Positions 49,546 to 58,558 of a stretch of 64,000 bases of DNA are shown in pieces; within the stretch, counting starts at the first letter, position 1, and each line of letters begins with the position of its first letter. The notes under the pieces were generated by a model. The model was given only the letters and a program-made list of their open reading frames with translations, made no database searches and was not told the DNA's origin. Position numbers and translations under genes: made by a program. This DNA comes from Nocardioides sp. YIM 152315 (GTDB lineage Bacteria; Actinomycetota; Actinomycetes; Propionibacteriales; Nocardioidaceae). The stretch covers positions 248,001 through 312,000 of the forward strand of contig NZ_JARGER010000043.1 in NCBI RefSeq assembly GCF_029210375.1. The letters run 5' to 3'.

Positions 49546-50139
49546 GTGATCGCCGTGCAGTTCGAGGAATCCACCTTCGTGCCCGTCGTCCTGGGCCTCT
49601 TCGGCCTCGGGACCGGCTACCTGATCTGGGGTCCGCAGGAGCTGTTCGGGCAGCCGCCCCGAGAGCCCGCCGTCGACCGGGCGACCGGGGTGTGGGGGAT
49701 CTGGATGCCCGGCTTCTGCCAGTTCGTGACCGGCGTGCTGCTCTTCGTGGGGCTGACCTGGTTCCAGGTGTTCAAGGAGCCGGCGCTCTACATGGCAGCG
49801 CTGGCGTTCTCGGCGTACGGCATCCACTGGTTCGCGCTGGGCTGGAACCGCTACCAGGGCAACGACCCCCGGCCCAACGCGGGGATGTCCGTCGCGTTCA
49901 CCACGATCAGCGTGCTCGGCATGGTCGTCTTCTTCGACGTTCCCGACGGCTGGCCCGTGGGGCTGCTCTTCCTCGGACTGACCTGTGTCTACGTCTCGGA
50001 GTTCTTCGTCGGCCTGCGGATCCCGATCGGCGAGCGGCTGCTGGGGCTCTCGCACATCGTGACCGGCCTCTGGCTGATGTACCTGACGTTCAGCACGGTG
50101 CTCAACATCGCCTCGGGATACGACCTGCCCGCGGCATGA
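49546..50139 (+). CDS. Six-helix membrane protein of the formate dehydrogenase locus
   Basis: 197 residues from GTG 49546 (GTG 49555 alternative), about six membrane helices (FVPVVLGLFGLGTGYLIW, FCQFVTGVLLFVGLTW, ALYMAALAFSAYGIHWFAL and others). The number and size of helices resemble the GPR1/FUN34/SatP acetate-channel group, but the NPAPLGL signature is not evident. It precedes fdhA by 31 bases, so it could bring formate into the cell or sit in the redox chain. That role is inferred; the family is not recognised. Confidence 0.62.
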   Translation: MIAVQFEESTFVPVVLGLFGLGTGYLIWGPQELFGQPPREPAVDRATGVWGIWMPGFCQFVTGVLLFVGLTWFQVFKEPALYMAALAFSAYGIHWFALGWNRYQGNDPRPNAGMSVAFTTISVLGMVVFFDVPDGWPVGLLFLGLTCVYVSEFFVGLRIPIGERLLGLSHIVTGLWLMYLTFSTVLNIASGYDLPAA

Positions 50140-50170
50140 GACGACGTTCGAGCATCGCGGAAGTGGTTAC

Positions 50171-53100
50171 ATGGCACCCGTGAAGGCGTTCCTCGGCTGG
50201 CCGCTCGTGCGGCAGGTCATGGGCGCGGACCGGCTGGGACGCGGGCACGCGGCCATGTCCGAGCGCAGCCGGGGCCTCGCCCCGCGCACCACCGACGCCG
50301 ACGAGGTCGTCGACTCGATCTGCCCCTACTGCGCGGTCGGCTGCGCCCAGAAGGTCTTCGTCAAGGACGGCGCGGTCACCCAGATCGAGGGCAGCCCCGC
50401 GAGCCCGATCTCCCGCGGCCGACTCTGCCCCAAGGGCAGCGCCAGCAAGCAGCTCGTCACCTCGCCGACCCGGGTGACCAAGGTCCGCTACCGCCGCCCC
50501 TTCGGCACCGACTGGGAGGACCTCGAGCTCGACACCGCGATCGACATGATCGCCGATCGCGTCATCAAGACCCGCAAGCAGTTCTGGGAGTGGGAGGCGG
50601 ACGGCAAGCGCACCCGCCGCACCCTCGGCATCGCGAGCCTCGGAGGAGCGACCCTCGACAACGAGGAGAACTACCTCATGAAGAAGCTCTACACGGCGAT
50701 GGGCGCGATCCAGATCGAGAACCAGGCACGCATTTGACACTCCTCCACGGTGCCCGGTCTGGGTACCTCGTTCGGCCGCGGTGGGGCGACCACCAACCTG
50801 ATGGATCTCCAGAACTCCGACTGCATCGTGATTCAGGGCTCCAACATGGCGGAGGCACATCCGGTGGGCTTCCAGTGGGTGGTGGAGGCCACGCGACGCG
50901 GCGCGACCGTCATCCACGTCGACCCGCGCTTCACCCGCACCTCGGCGCTCGCTGACGTGCACGTGCCGATCCGGGCAGGGTCCGACATCGCCTTCCTGGG
51001 CGCCCTGGTCAACCACGTGCTCAGCAACGACCTGGACTTCCGCGAGTACGTCGTCGCCTACACCAACGCCGCCGCGATCATCGGCGAGGAGTTCCGCGAC
51101 ACCGAGGACCTGGCCGGGCTCTTCTCCGGGTACGACGCCGAGTCCGGCAGCTACGACCCCGAGAGCTGGCAGTACGTCAACGCTCCCCAGGCCCCGGCCG
51201 CGGGCCAGCGCGACCCCGCCCAGCCGGGTGGACCGCACGAGGAGCGGCACCGCGCCGCCCGCTCGGAGACCGCGGGGTCCGGTGGTCCGGCCGTCAGCGC
51301 GAAGCCCGAGCGTGACGAGACCCTGCAGCACCCGCGGTGCGTCTTCCAGATCCTCAAGCGACACTTCGCGCGCTACACCCCCGAGATGGTCGAGCAGGTC
51401 TGCGGCGTCGCCCCCGAGCAGTTCGCGAAGGTCGCCGACGCCCTGACCTCCAACAGCGGGCGGGAGCGGACCTCGGCGTTCTGCTACGCCGTGGGGTGGA
51501 CCCACCACAGCGTCGGCGTGCAGAAGATCCGCACGGCGTCGATCCTCCAGACCCTGCTCGGCAACATCGGCCGCCCCGGCGGCGGGATCATGGCGCTGCG
51601 CGGGCACGCGAGCATCCAGGGCTCCACCGACATCCCGACCCTCTTCAACATCCTGCCCGGCTACCTGCCGATGCCCCACGCCCACGAGCACGAGAACCTC
51701 GACGACTACGTCGCCGGAGACGCCGGTTCGACCGGCTTCTGGGGCAACATGCGCGACTACGCCGTCAGCCTGCTCAAGTCCTACTGGGGTGACGCGGCGA
51801 CCGCCGACAACGACTTCTGCTTCGACTACCTGCCCCGCCTGACCGGCAACCACGGCACCTACGAGACCGTGAAGGGCCAGATCGAGGGTCGGTGCAAGGG
51901 CTACTTCGTCGTCGGCGAGAACCCGACGGTCGGGTCGGGCAACGGCAAGATGCAGCGACTCGGGATGGCGAACCTCGACTGGCTGGTCGTCCGGGACATG
52001 CAGCTGATCGAGTCGGCGACGTTCTGGAAGGACGGCCCCGAGATCGAGACCGGTGAGCTGGCCACCGCGGAGATCGGCACCGAGGTGTTCTTCCTGCCGG
52101 CCGCCTCCCACGTGGAGAAGGCCGGGTCGTTCACCCAGACCCAGCGGATGCTGCAGTGGCGCGACAAGGCGGTCGAGCCACCCGGCGACTGCCAGAGCGA
52201 GCTGGACTTCTACCACGAGCTCGGCGTCCGGATCCGGCGCAAGCTGGCCGGGTCGGCCGACGAGATGGACCGGCCGCTGCTCGACCTGGTCTGGGACTAC
52301 CCGCGCGACGAGCACGGCGACGTCGACGGGCAGGCGGTGCTGCGGGAGATCAACGGCACCGGCCCCGACGGCGCCGCGCTGTCGTCGTACACCGAGCTGA
52401 AGAGCGACGGGTCCACCGCCTGTGGCTGCTGGATCTACTGCGGCGTGTACGCCGACGAGGTCAACCAGGCGCGGCGGCGCAAGCCGCACTGGGAGCAGGA
52501 CCAGGTCGCCGCCGAGTGGGGCTGGGTCTGGCCGGCCAACCGGCGGATCCTCTACAACCGCGCGTCGGCCGCGCCGGACGGCACGCCCTGGAGCGAGCGC
52601 AAGAAGTACGTCTGGTGGGACCCGGAGGCGGGCTCCTGGACCGGTGCGGACGTCCCGGACTTCATCGCCGACCGGCCGCCCGACCACGTGCCGGAGGACG
52701 GCGCCACCGGTCCGGACGCCCTCGGCGGGCAGGATCCCTTCATCATGCAGACCGACGGCAAGGCCTGGCTCTACGTGCCGGTCGGGCTGGCCGACGGGCC
52801 GATGCCCACGCACTACGAGCCGGCGGAGTCGCCGGTGCCGAACCCGCTCTATCCCGGCCAGCAGGGCAACCCGGCGATCGAGAACATCAAGACGGCGTCC
52901 AACCCGATGAACCCGTCGCTCTCGGAGGTCTTCCCCTTCGTGTTCACCAGCTACCGGCTGACCGAGCACCACACCGCCGGCGGGATGAGCCGCACGCTGC
53001 CCTACCTCAGCGAGCTCCAGCCCGAGCCGTTCTGCGAGGTCTCCCCGGGGCTGGCGCGCGAGCGCGGGCTGGAGCACCTCGGCTGGGCGACGATCGTGAC

Positions 53101-53401
53101 CGCGCGCACGGCGATCGAGGCGCGCGTGCTGGTCACCGACCGGCTCCGCTCGCTGCGGCTCGGTGACCGGACGATCGAGCAGGTCGGGCTGCCCTACCAC
53201 TGGGGCCCGAACGGCATCGTCCGGGGCGACGCGCCCAACGACCTGGTCGGCCTCGCACTCGACCCCAACGTGCACATCCAGGACAAGGTCGGCACCTGTG
53301 ACATCCGGCCGGGCCGCCGCCCGCGGGGGCCGGCCCTGACGGCGTACGTCGCCGACTACCGCCGGCGGGCGGGCGTGGTCGATCCGGAGGAGGACAGCTG
53401 A
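50171..53401 (+). CDS. fdhA: Selenocysteine-containing formate dehydrogenase, catalytic subunit
   Basis: 1076 residues with UGA at 50735-50737 read as Sec189. CPYCAVGC and RLCPKGS (Cys51, 54, 58, 86) hold the N-terminal 4Fe-4S cluster; NQARI-U-HSSTVPGLGTSFGRGGATTN aligns with FdnG/FdhF around the catalytic residue, and the reading frame continues without a break for 887 codons to the stop at 53399. A SECIS hairpin follows the UGA. It contains bis-MGD molybdopterin domains and oxidises formate to CO2. No twin-arginine signal is seen at the N-terminus, unlike FdnG, so it may face the cytoplasm. A Pro/Ala-rich insert of about 40 residues lies near 340-380. Confidence 0.92.
50749..50767 (+). promoter_or_regulatory. 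Bacterial SECIS hairpin for selenocysteine insertion
   Basis: Directly after the UGA, GGUGCCC (50749-50755) and GGGUACC (50761-50767) form a seven-pair stem with loop GGUCU. The Escherichia coli fdhF SECIS also has GGUCU at its apex, with 18 bases between UGA and the loop; here the distance is 18 as well. This is where SelB would bind. It lies wholly within the coding sequence. Confidence 0.9.
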
Positions 53402-54351
53402 TGGGCAGCCTGTGGGGCCGACTCGACGACGTCCAGACCGACGCCGGGTACGGGTCGCCGGACGAGCACCCGCCCCGGATGGGCTTCTTCACCGACACCT
53501 CGGTCTGCATCGGCTGCAAGGCCTGCGAGGTGGCCTGCAAGGAGTGGAACGAGGTCCCCGACGACGGCTACCTGCTCACCGGCATGTCCTACGACAACAC
53601 CCAGGAGCTCGGTGCCTCCACCTGGCGGCACGTGGCGTTCGTGGAGAAGCCGCTCGACGTCCCCGTCGAGGCGCCGCCGGCCGACCTCGGCATGCCGTCG
53701 ATGGGTCCGCCCGACCCGCAGGGTGCGGAGTCGGGCGGCGAGGGTGGCGTGCGCTGGTTGATGTCCTCCGACGTCTGCAAGCACTGCACCCACGCCGCGT
53801 GCCTCGACGTGTGCCCCACCGGGTCGCTCTTCCGGACCGAGTACGGCACCGTCGTCGTCCAGCCCGACATCTGCAACGGGTGCGGCTACTGTGTGCCGGC
53901 CTGTCCGTACGGCGTGATCGACCTGCGCGAGGGCGACGGCCGGGCGTTCAAGTGCACGCTGTGCTACGACCGGCTCAAGGAGGGGCAGACGCCGGCGTGT
54001 GCCCAGGCCTGCCCCACCGAGTCGATCCAGTACGGCGAGCTGTCCGAGCTGCGCGAGCGGGCCGACCGGCGGCTGACGGAGCTGCACGACCAGGGCGTCG
54101 ACGTGGCCCGGCTCTACGGCCGCGACCCCGACGACGGGGTCGGCGGCGACGGCGCCTTCTTCCTGCTGCTCGACGAGCCGGAGGTCTACGGGCTGCCGCC
54201 CGACCCGATCGTCACTACCCGCGACCTCGGCTCGCTGTGGCGCCACGTCGGCGCGGCCGCGGCGACCGTGGCCGGCCTCGGCGTGGCGTCCTTCGCTTCG
54301 AGACGCCTCGTCCCTCGGCTCCTCGGCACGGCCCTCGGGGGCCGGCGGTGA
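53401..54351 (+). CDS. fdhB: Formate dehydrogenase iron-sulfur (ferredoxin-type) subunit
   Basis: 316 residues; its ATG shares one base with the fdhA stop (TGATG). Four 4Fe-4S sets are visible: CIGCKACEVACKEW, CKHCTHAACLDVCPTG, CNGCGYCVPACPYG and CTLCYDRLKEGQTPACAQACPTE. Near the C-terminus AAAATVAGLGVASFASRRL forms a membrane helix. It passes electrons from FdhA to the NrfD-type membrane subunit. It overlaps the next GTG by four bases. Confidence 0.93.
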   Translation: MGSLWGRLDDVQTDAGYGSPDEHPPRMGFFTDTSVCIGCKACEVACKEWNEVPDDGYLLTGMSYDNTQELGASTWRHVAFVEKPLDVPVEAPPADLGMPSMGPPDPQGAESGGEGGVRWLMSSDVCKHCTHAACLDVCPTGSLFRTEYGTVVVQPDICNGCGYCVPACPYGVIDLREGDGRAFKCTLCYDRLKEGQTPACAQACPTESIQYGELSELRERADRRLTELHDQGVDVARLYGRDPDDGVGGDGAFFLLLDEPEVYGLPPDPIVTTRDLGSLWRHVGAAAATVAGLGVASFASRRLVPRLLGTALGGRR

Positions 54352-55283
54352 AGGAGCAGCGCCTGGTGCCGGAGCCCGAGTTCGAGTCCTATTACGGCCG
54401 GCCCATCCTCAAGGAGCCGACCTGGAAGACCCCGGACGTCCCGCTCTACCTCTTCCTGGGCGGCCTGGCCGGCTGCTCCGCGGTGCTCGCGGAGGGTGCG
54501 GCGCTCACCGACCGGCCCGACCTCGAGCGGGTCGCCCGGCTGGCGGCCGCAGGAGGTGCCGCCGCCGGGACGGTCGCGCTGATCCACGACCTCGGCCGGC
54601 CCGAGCGGTTCCTCAAGATGCTCCGCGTCTTCAAGCCGACCTCCCCGCTCTCGGTGGGCTCCTTCATCCTGGCCCCGTTCAGCGCGCTGTCCGGTGCGGC
54701 CGCCGCCGCGCAGGTCACCGGCCTGCTCCCGCGGCTCGGCCGGGTCGCCGGATCGGGCGCGGCGCTGCTCGGCCCGCCGCTCGCGACGTACACGGCCGCC
54801 CTCCTCGCCAACACCGCCGTGCCGGCCTGGCACGAGGCGCACCGCGAGCTCCCGTTCGTCTTCGGGGGCTCCGGCGCACAGGCCGCCGGCGGGCTGGCGA
54901 TGCTGCTGGCGCCGATCGACCAGACCGCGCCGGCGCGCCGGATGGCGCTGGCCGGAGCCGTCGTCGAGCTCGCCGCGGCCGAGACGATCCTGCGACGCCA
55001 CGGGCTGGTGGCCGAGCCCTACCGGACCGGCAGACCGGGCCGGCTGATCCGGCTGGCCCGTAACTGCACGGCGGTGGCGTCTGGGATCACGGCGCTCGCC
55101 GGGCGTCGATCGCGACTGCTCAGCGCCGTGGCCGGCGCGACGTACGTCGCCGGCTCGCTGACCACCCGGTTCGGGATCTTCGAGGCGGGCCTCGCCTCGG
55201 CGCGGGACCCGAAGTACACCGTGGTCCCGCAACGGGAGCGGCTCGCCCGCCAGGGTGGTGGGTCGGCAAAGATCGACGGGTGA
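54348..55283 (+). CDS. NrfD-family membrane subunit of formate dehydrogenase
   Basis: 311 residues from GTG 54348, overlapping the fdhB stop as GTGA. After a soluble N-terminus (YYGRPILKEPTWKTPDVPLYLFLGGLAG), it has about eight membrane helices with HDLGRPERFLKMLRVFKPTSPLSVGSFILAPF, the LGRPxRFxxMLRVxxPxSPMxxGxW region typical of NrfD/PsrC proteins. NrfD subunits bind quinone and pass electrons to the membrane pool without haem. A gamma cytochrome b (FdnI-like) is absent, so this is an NrfD-type formate dehydrogenase. Confidence 0.9.
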   Translation: MKEQRLVPEPEFESYYGRPILKEPTWKTPDVPLYLFLGGLAGCSAVLAEGAALTDRPDLERVARLAAAGGAAAGTVALIHDLGRPERFLKMLRVFKPTSPLSVGSFILAPFSALSGAAAAAQVTGLLPRLGRVAGSGAALLGPPLATYTAALLANTAVPAWHEAHRELPFVFGGSGAQAAGGLAMLLAPIDQTAPARRMALAGAVVELAAAETILRRHGLVAEPYRTGRPGRLIRLARNCTAVASGITALAGRRSRLLSAVAGATYVAGSLTTRFGIFEAGLASARDPKYTVVPQRERLARQGGGSAKIDG

Positions 55284-55296
55284 GCTCACTCGCCGC

Positions 55297-55321
55297 GGCG
55301 CGAGACGGACTCCGCCTCGCG
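55297..55321. terminator. Hairpin between convergent genes
   Basis: CGCGAG (55299-55304) pairs with CTCGCG (55316-55321) in the 45-base gap between the formate dehydrogenase operon and the convergent secreted-protein gene. There is no T-run, as is common in high-GC genomes. It may stop transcription from both sides. Confidence 0.5.
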
Positions 55322-55328
55322 TGCCTGG

Positions 55329-55871
55329 TCAGCCGAGCTTCAGCTTCGAGAGCGTCGCGCCGTCGGTCGGCGCGCAGTCTCCGGTGACCCCGAACGTGGC
55401 GATCTCGAAGGAGATGCTCTTCACGACGACCGGCAGCTTCTTCGCAGACTTCGCGACCTTGGCCGTGCCCTTGAGCTTCGGCATCGGGACCGGCTCGTTG
55501 GCGCCGACGTCGACGGTGCGCTTGCCCTTCAGCGTGGCGGACCTGCCGCCGACGGTGACCTTCATGGTCGCCGAGAGCTCGGCGTTGACGGCGACCGGCG
55601 AGACACCGGGCATCGCGCCGAGCTTCGCGGTCAGCGCCGCCTTGGTCTTCTTGGTCTTCTTGCCCGTCACCTTCACCTTGGCGGTGTAGTCGAACTCGTT
55701 GCCGAAGGGCTGGATCGTGCACGAGTTGCTCACCGTGCCGGCGGCCGGCGCCCTCCGGGCGGCCGCGGCGTGCGCGGTGGTGCCGGTCAGCGCGGTCACC
55801 ATCGCCGTGACGAGCAGGGCGACGGCAGCGAGTGCGCCGAGGCGGGGTCCGGCGTGGTGGCGTGCGGTCAT
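55329..55871 (-). CDS. Secreted protein of unknown function
   Basis: 180 residues from ATG 55871 with GGAGA upstream; a longer frame is not favoured. A signal peptide (RLGALAAVALLVTAMVTALTGTTAHAAAA) is followed by a mature beta-rich part with many Lys/Thr/Gly residues and two cysteines (SCTIQPF, GDCAPTD) that could pair. The pattern KVKVTGKKTKKTKAALTAKLGAMPGVSPV suggests a repeated beta-sandwich domain found in Nocardioides-type secreted proteins, as I recall. Function unknown. Confidence 0.68.
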   Translation of the reverse strand: MTARHHAGPRLGALAAVALLVTAMVTALTGTTAHAAAARRAPAAGTVSNSCTIQPFGNEFDYTAKVKVTGKKTKKTKAALTAKLGAMPGVSPVAVNAELSATMKVTVGGRSATLKGKRTVDVGANEPVPMPKLKGTAKVAKSAKKLPVVVKSISFEIATFGVTGDCAPTDGATLSKLKLG

Positions 55872-55933
55872 CGCGAGGTCTCCTCTGTCCAGGGGAGGGG
55901 CCCGCCCCATGTCCGGGCACCCGGTTCCGGAGA

Positions 55934-55948
55934 GAATATACGATATTC
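55934..55948 (-). promoter_or_regulatory. AT-rich inverted repeat, likely promoter/operator of the secreted-protein gene
   Basis: GAATAT-ACG-ATATTC is a perfect 6-bp inverted repeat and one of the few AT-rich spots in this GC-rich stretch. On the minus strand it provides TATATT-like -10 sequences about 60 bases before the gene at 55871, and could also bind a regulator. Confidence 0.55.
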
Positions 55949-55986
55949 GGCTCGGCAAGAAGGGCCACGCGGGGCCGAACGGCGAG

Positions 55987-57186
55987 TCAGGCGTCGCGCT
56001 CGATGCGGTCGACGACGTGCTCGGCGATCGCGAGGCTGGACGTCGCCGCCGGCGACGGGGCGTTGCGCACGCTGGTGATCCCGCCGGACCGGTGGATCAC
56101 GAAGTCGTCCACCAGCGAGCCGTCGCGCTCGAGGGCCTGGGCACGCAGCCCGAGGCCGGCACGACGTACGTCGTCGGCGCCGATCTCTGGCACGTAGCGC
56201 TGGGCGTCCTTCATGTACGCCCGCACGGACAGCACCCCGCGCAGCTCGGTGATGCCGGTGCGCCAGTGCTCGCCGGCGAACCGCCAGAAGCCCGGCCAGG
56301 CCAGGGTGTTGCCGAGGTCCCGGGCCGCGAACGACGTGCGGCCGTAGGCGCGGCGACTCAGCGCGAGGAAGGCGTTGGGTCCGACCTCGAGCCCGCCGCC
56401 GACCCGGCGGGTGAAGTGCACGCCGAGGAACGGGTAGCGCGGGTCGGGGACCGGGTAGATCATGCCGCGCACGAGGTCCTGCTTCGCCGGCACGACCGCC
56501 ATGTACTCGCCTCGGAACGGCACGATCCGCGGCGCCTTCGGCCCACCGACGAGCGCGCCGAGCCGGTCTGACTCCAGGCCACCGCAGACGACGAGCCGGT
56601 CGACGCGATGACGGTCCTCGCCGCACCCGACCTCGATGCCGCCCGGACGCCGCTCGATCCCCGTCACCTCCGTGGAGAGGTGGATCCGCCCACCGGCGTT
56701 CTCGATCTCCTCGGCGATCTTCTCGGCGATCGCGACGTAGTCGGTGATCGCGGTGTGGGGCGAGTGGAGCGCCGCGACGCCGGCGGCGTGGGGCTCCACC
56801 TCGGTGACGCCGGCGCCGTCGACCCGGAGCAGGCCGGGCACGTCGTTGCGCCGCGCGGTCTGCTCGAGTGCGTCGAAGCGACCCATCTCGTCACGGTCGA
56901 CGGCGACGACGAGCTTGCCGCACTCGTCGTACGGCAGCCCGTGCTCGGCGCAGTAGTCCTGGATCAGCTTGCGGCCTCGGGTGCACAGCTCGGCCTTGAG
57001 GCTGCCGGGCTTGTAGTAGATGCCGGCGTGCACGACGCCGGAGTTGTGGCCGGTCTGGTGCGCCGCCAGCCGGTCCTCCTTCTCGAAGACGAGCACGCGC
57101 ACACCGGGTCGGCGGCGCGTGAGTTCGCGGCCGACCGCCAGGCCCACGATGCCGCCTCCGACGATGGCAACGGTCTCCTCGGACAT
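55987..57186 (-). CDS. lhgO: L-2-hydroxyglutarate oxidase (FAD-dependent)
   Basis: 399 residues from ATG 57186. VAIVGGGIVGLAVGRELTRRRPGVRVLVFEKE is the FAD Rossmann motif; HQTGHNSGVVHAGIYYKPGSLKAELCTRG, FRGEYMAVVP and VPDPRYPFLGVHFTRRVGGGLEVGPNAF are hallmarks of LhgO/YgaF. It oxidises L-2-hydroxyglutarate to 2-oxoglutarate and usually passes electrons to the membrane quinone pool. It is isolated here, without csiD or gab genes. The 228-bp gap to the next gene holds no clear coding sequence. Confidence 0.9.
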   Translation of the reverse strand: MSEETVAIVGGGIVGLAVGRELTRRRPGVRVLVFEKEDRLAAHQTGHNSGVVHAGIYYKPGSLKAELCTRGRKLIQDYCAEHGLPYDECGKLVVAVDRDEMGRFDALEQTARRNDVPGLLRVDGAGVTEVEPHAAGVAALHSPHTAITDYVAIAEKIAEEIENAGGRIHLSTEVTGIERRPGGIEVGCGEDRHRVDRLVVCGGLESDRLGALVGGPKAPRIVPFRGEYMAVVPAKQDLVRGMIYPVPDPRYPFLGVHFTRRVGGGLEVGPNAFLALSRRAYGRTSFAARDLGNTLAWPGFWRFAGEHWRTGITELRGVLSVRAYMKDAQRYVPEIGADDVRRAGLGLRAQALERDGSLVDDFVIHRSGGITSVRNAPSPAATSSLAIAEHVVDRIERDA

Positions 57187-57414
57187 GCTCAGATCCTCTC
57201 CCACCCGGGGTCGCCCGGCCGACGAGCCGGACGGCGATTGCCTTGACTTCGGTATGGAAGGGGAGGGCCTCGTCGCCCTGCTCCGTGCAAGGCGACTCTG
57301 AGCCGCGGAGGCCGCTCACCACGCCTACGTCATGCACGAGGTGCTCGACGAGGACGGCGACGCCGTACTCGCAGGTGGCTCCCTGATCCGGCCGCCCGGC
57401 CGCGTCGGGTCCCG

Positions 57415-57882
57415 TCAGGTCGCGGCCGGCCGACCCAGCCGGACGAGTGCCCAGCCGAGCAGCATCAGCACGATGCCCATCACGGCGACGAAGACGGCGA
57501 CGCCGAAGGCGACGACGGAGGTGTACAGGCTGGCGCGGAGGAAGGAGGCGTCCATGACCGTCGCCCGGTTGGGATCGTCCTGGTCCAGCTCCGCATAGGT
57601 CTTGCCGCCGCCGATCTCCTCGGCGTGCTCGGCGATGATGTCCGCCTGGGAGTACGCCGTGAAGGGGCCGCGCACCTCCTGCCCCGCGAACCAGTCCGCG
57701 TCGTCCGAGACCGTGATGTCCTCGTCGGCCAGCGTCATCGACACCACGGCGTACGTCCCGACGCCGGCCACCAGGAACACCAGCCCCAGCACGCCGATGA
57801 TGACGCCGATCAGCCGCACCCCGCGCTGCTTCCGGGCCGCCCGCGCCGGCGGGGTCGCCGGGGCCTCGTCCGTCTCCGCCAT
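57415..57882 (-). CDS. Two-helix membrane protein of unknown function
   Basis: 155 residues from ATG 57882; the frame is open far upstream, but that part runs through the repeats and is not likely coding. Two membrane helices (LIGVIIGVLGLVFLVAGVGTYAVVSMTL and SVVAFGVAVFVAVMGIVLMLLGWALVRLG) flank a polar extracytoplasmic loop of about 70 residues (DADWFAGQEVRGPFTAYSQADIIAEHAEEIGGGKTYAELD...). Proteins of this plan are widespread in actinobacteria and often mis-named ligA-like dioxygenases; no enzyme motif is seen. Confidence 0.72.
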   Translation of the reverse strand: MAETDEAPATPPARAARKQRGVRLIGVIIGVLGLVFLVAGVGTYAVVSMTLADEDITVSDDADWFAGQEVRGPFTAYSQADIIAEHAEEIGGGKTYAELDQDDPNRATVMDASFLRASLYTSVVAFGVAVFVAVMGIVLMLLGWALVRLGRPAAT

Positions 57883-57954
57883 GCGGTTCAGCGAACCACG
57901 GCCGGAACCGCGCGGGCTCCCCCGATTCGGGCGACCGCGTGCGCGCCGTGCCTC

Positions 57955-57996
57955 GGTGGTTGAGGAAGGCGCGCTAGCGCCTGTCTCGAAACCACC
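57955..57996. repeat. Dispersed palindromic repeat, copy 1
   Basis: GGTGGTTGAG at one end pairs with CTCGAAACCACC at the other, with a GGCGC-GCTA-GCGCC inner stem, making a 42-bp imperfect palindrome. Copy 2 at 58209-58250 differs by only two bases in the loop. The GGTGGTTGAG...CTCGAAACCACC form recalls REP-like repeats I have seen in Nocardioides genomes. Confidence 0.75.
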
Positions 57997-58090
57997 GCAG
58001 CCGACCGGGTACGCCGAACTGGGCGCGGTGCTCCAAGGGTACCGAGTGTTGGCGTCCTCCCGGCGGCGCCAGGATGGACGCGCGTCCCCC

Positions 58091-58133
58091 GCCGTCAAGG
58101 ATTCCCTGCGGCGGCTTCGCCGTCCTTGACGGC
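58091..58133. repeat. Long inverted repeat inside the non-coding stretch
   Basis: GCCGTCAAGGA (58091-58101) pairs with TCCTTGACGGC (58123-58133), with a GCGGCG/CGCCG-type inner stem. Beside it GGACGCGCGTCC (58076-58087) is a perfect 12-bp palindrome. Together with the two 42-bp repeats this makes the 676-bp gap 57883-58558 a cluster of hairpins with no gene I can support. Confidence 0.65.
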
Positions 58134-58208
58134 TCCTCCCGCGCGTCCGTTCGGCGCCTACAGGGAGGGACGCCGACCTGCGGTCGCTCCCGGTGTGCTG
58201 GGACACCC

Positions 58209-58250
58209 GGTGGTTGAGGAAGGCGCCCTGGCGCCTGTCTCGAAACCACC
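58209..58250. repeat. Dispersed palindromic repeat, copy 2
   Basis: Second 42-bp copy, in the same orientation as copy 1, with loop GGCGCCCTGGCGCC in place of GGCGCGCTAGCGCC. The two loop changes keep the inner stem largely paired. It is 212 bases after the end of copy 1. Confidence 0.75.
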
Positions 58251-58307
58251 CGTCCACAGGACGTCGATCCGGGTGTGGAGAAGCATGCTGGATCGTGATC
58301 TGTTCGT

Positions 58308-58342
58308 GACCCAGACCCCTGTGGAACAAGGGCTTCTGGGTC
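58308..58342. other. Hairpin GACCCAGA/TCTGGGTC
   Basis: GACCCAGA (58308-58315) pairs with TCTGGGTC (58335-58342), and the inner CCC/GGG adds further pairs. It lies in the non-coding stretch before the convergent-side gene at 58559 and could be a terminator or remnant of a lost gene. Confidence 0.5.
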
Positions 58343-58558
58343 CTCGCAGTGTCGGTGGCCGGTGCTTGACCTCCCCACCGGCAAGGTCCAGTTCCACCGC
58401 AGGACATGACGAACCCGTGGCGCGGGCGGCGCTGGTCTGCGTCGACATCAGAAGCTGGGACGGATCCCCGGTGGCGGGGCGCGAACCGTCACCAGCGGGA
58501 TGAGCGCCCGCCCCGTCGGGTCAGGCCGAGGACCAGATGGGCCGCGACTGGGCGCGGG

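Noticed and set aside
50735-50737. UGA in fdhA as a true stop (pseudogene or split gene)
   Set aside because: The UGA is at the catalytic Sec site, reading continues in the same frame without shift, and a SECIS with correct loop and spacing follows.
50102-53275. 1057-codon open frame on the minus strand opposite fdhA
   Set aside because: It is an antisense shadow of the very GC-rich fdhA gene: composition is Arg/Gly/Val-rich, with no recognisable domain, and the plus strand encodes an unmistakable formate dehydrogenase.
54270-54351. REP-like repeat overlapping the fdhB 3' end
   Set aside because: The TTCGAGACGCCTCGTCCCTCG segment only faintly resembles the 42-bp repeats at 57955 and 58209, and the coding frame explains it.
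57332-57598. 88-codon plus-strand frame after lhgO
   Set aside because: Most of it is antisense to the two-helix membrane protein gene; the first 25 codons alone are not enough to call a gene.
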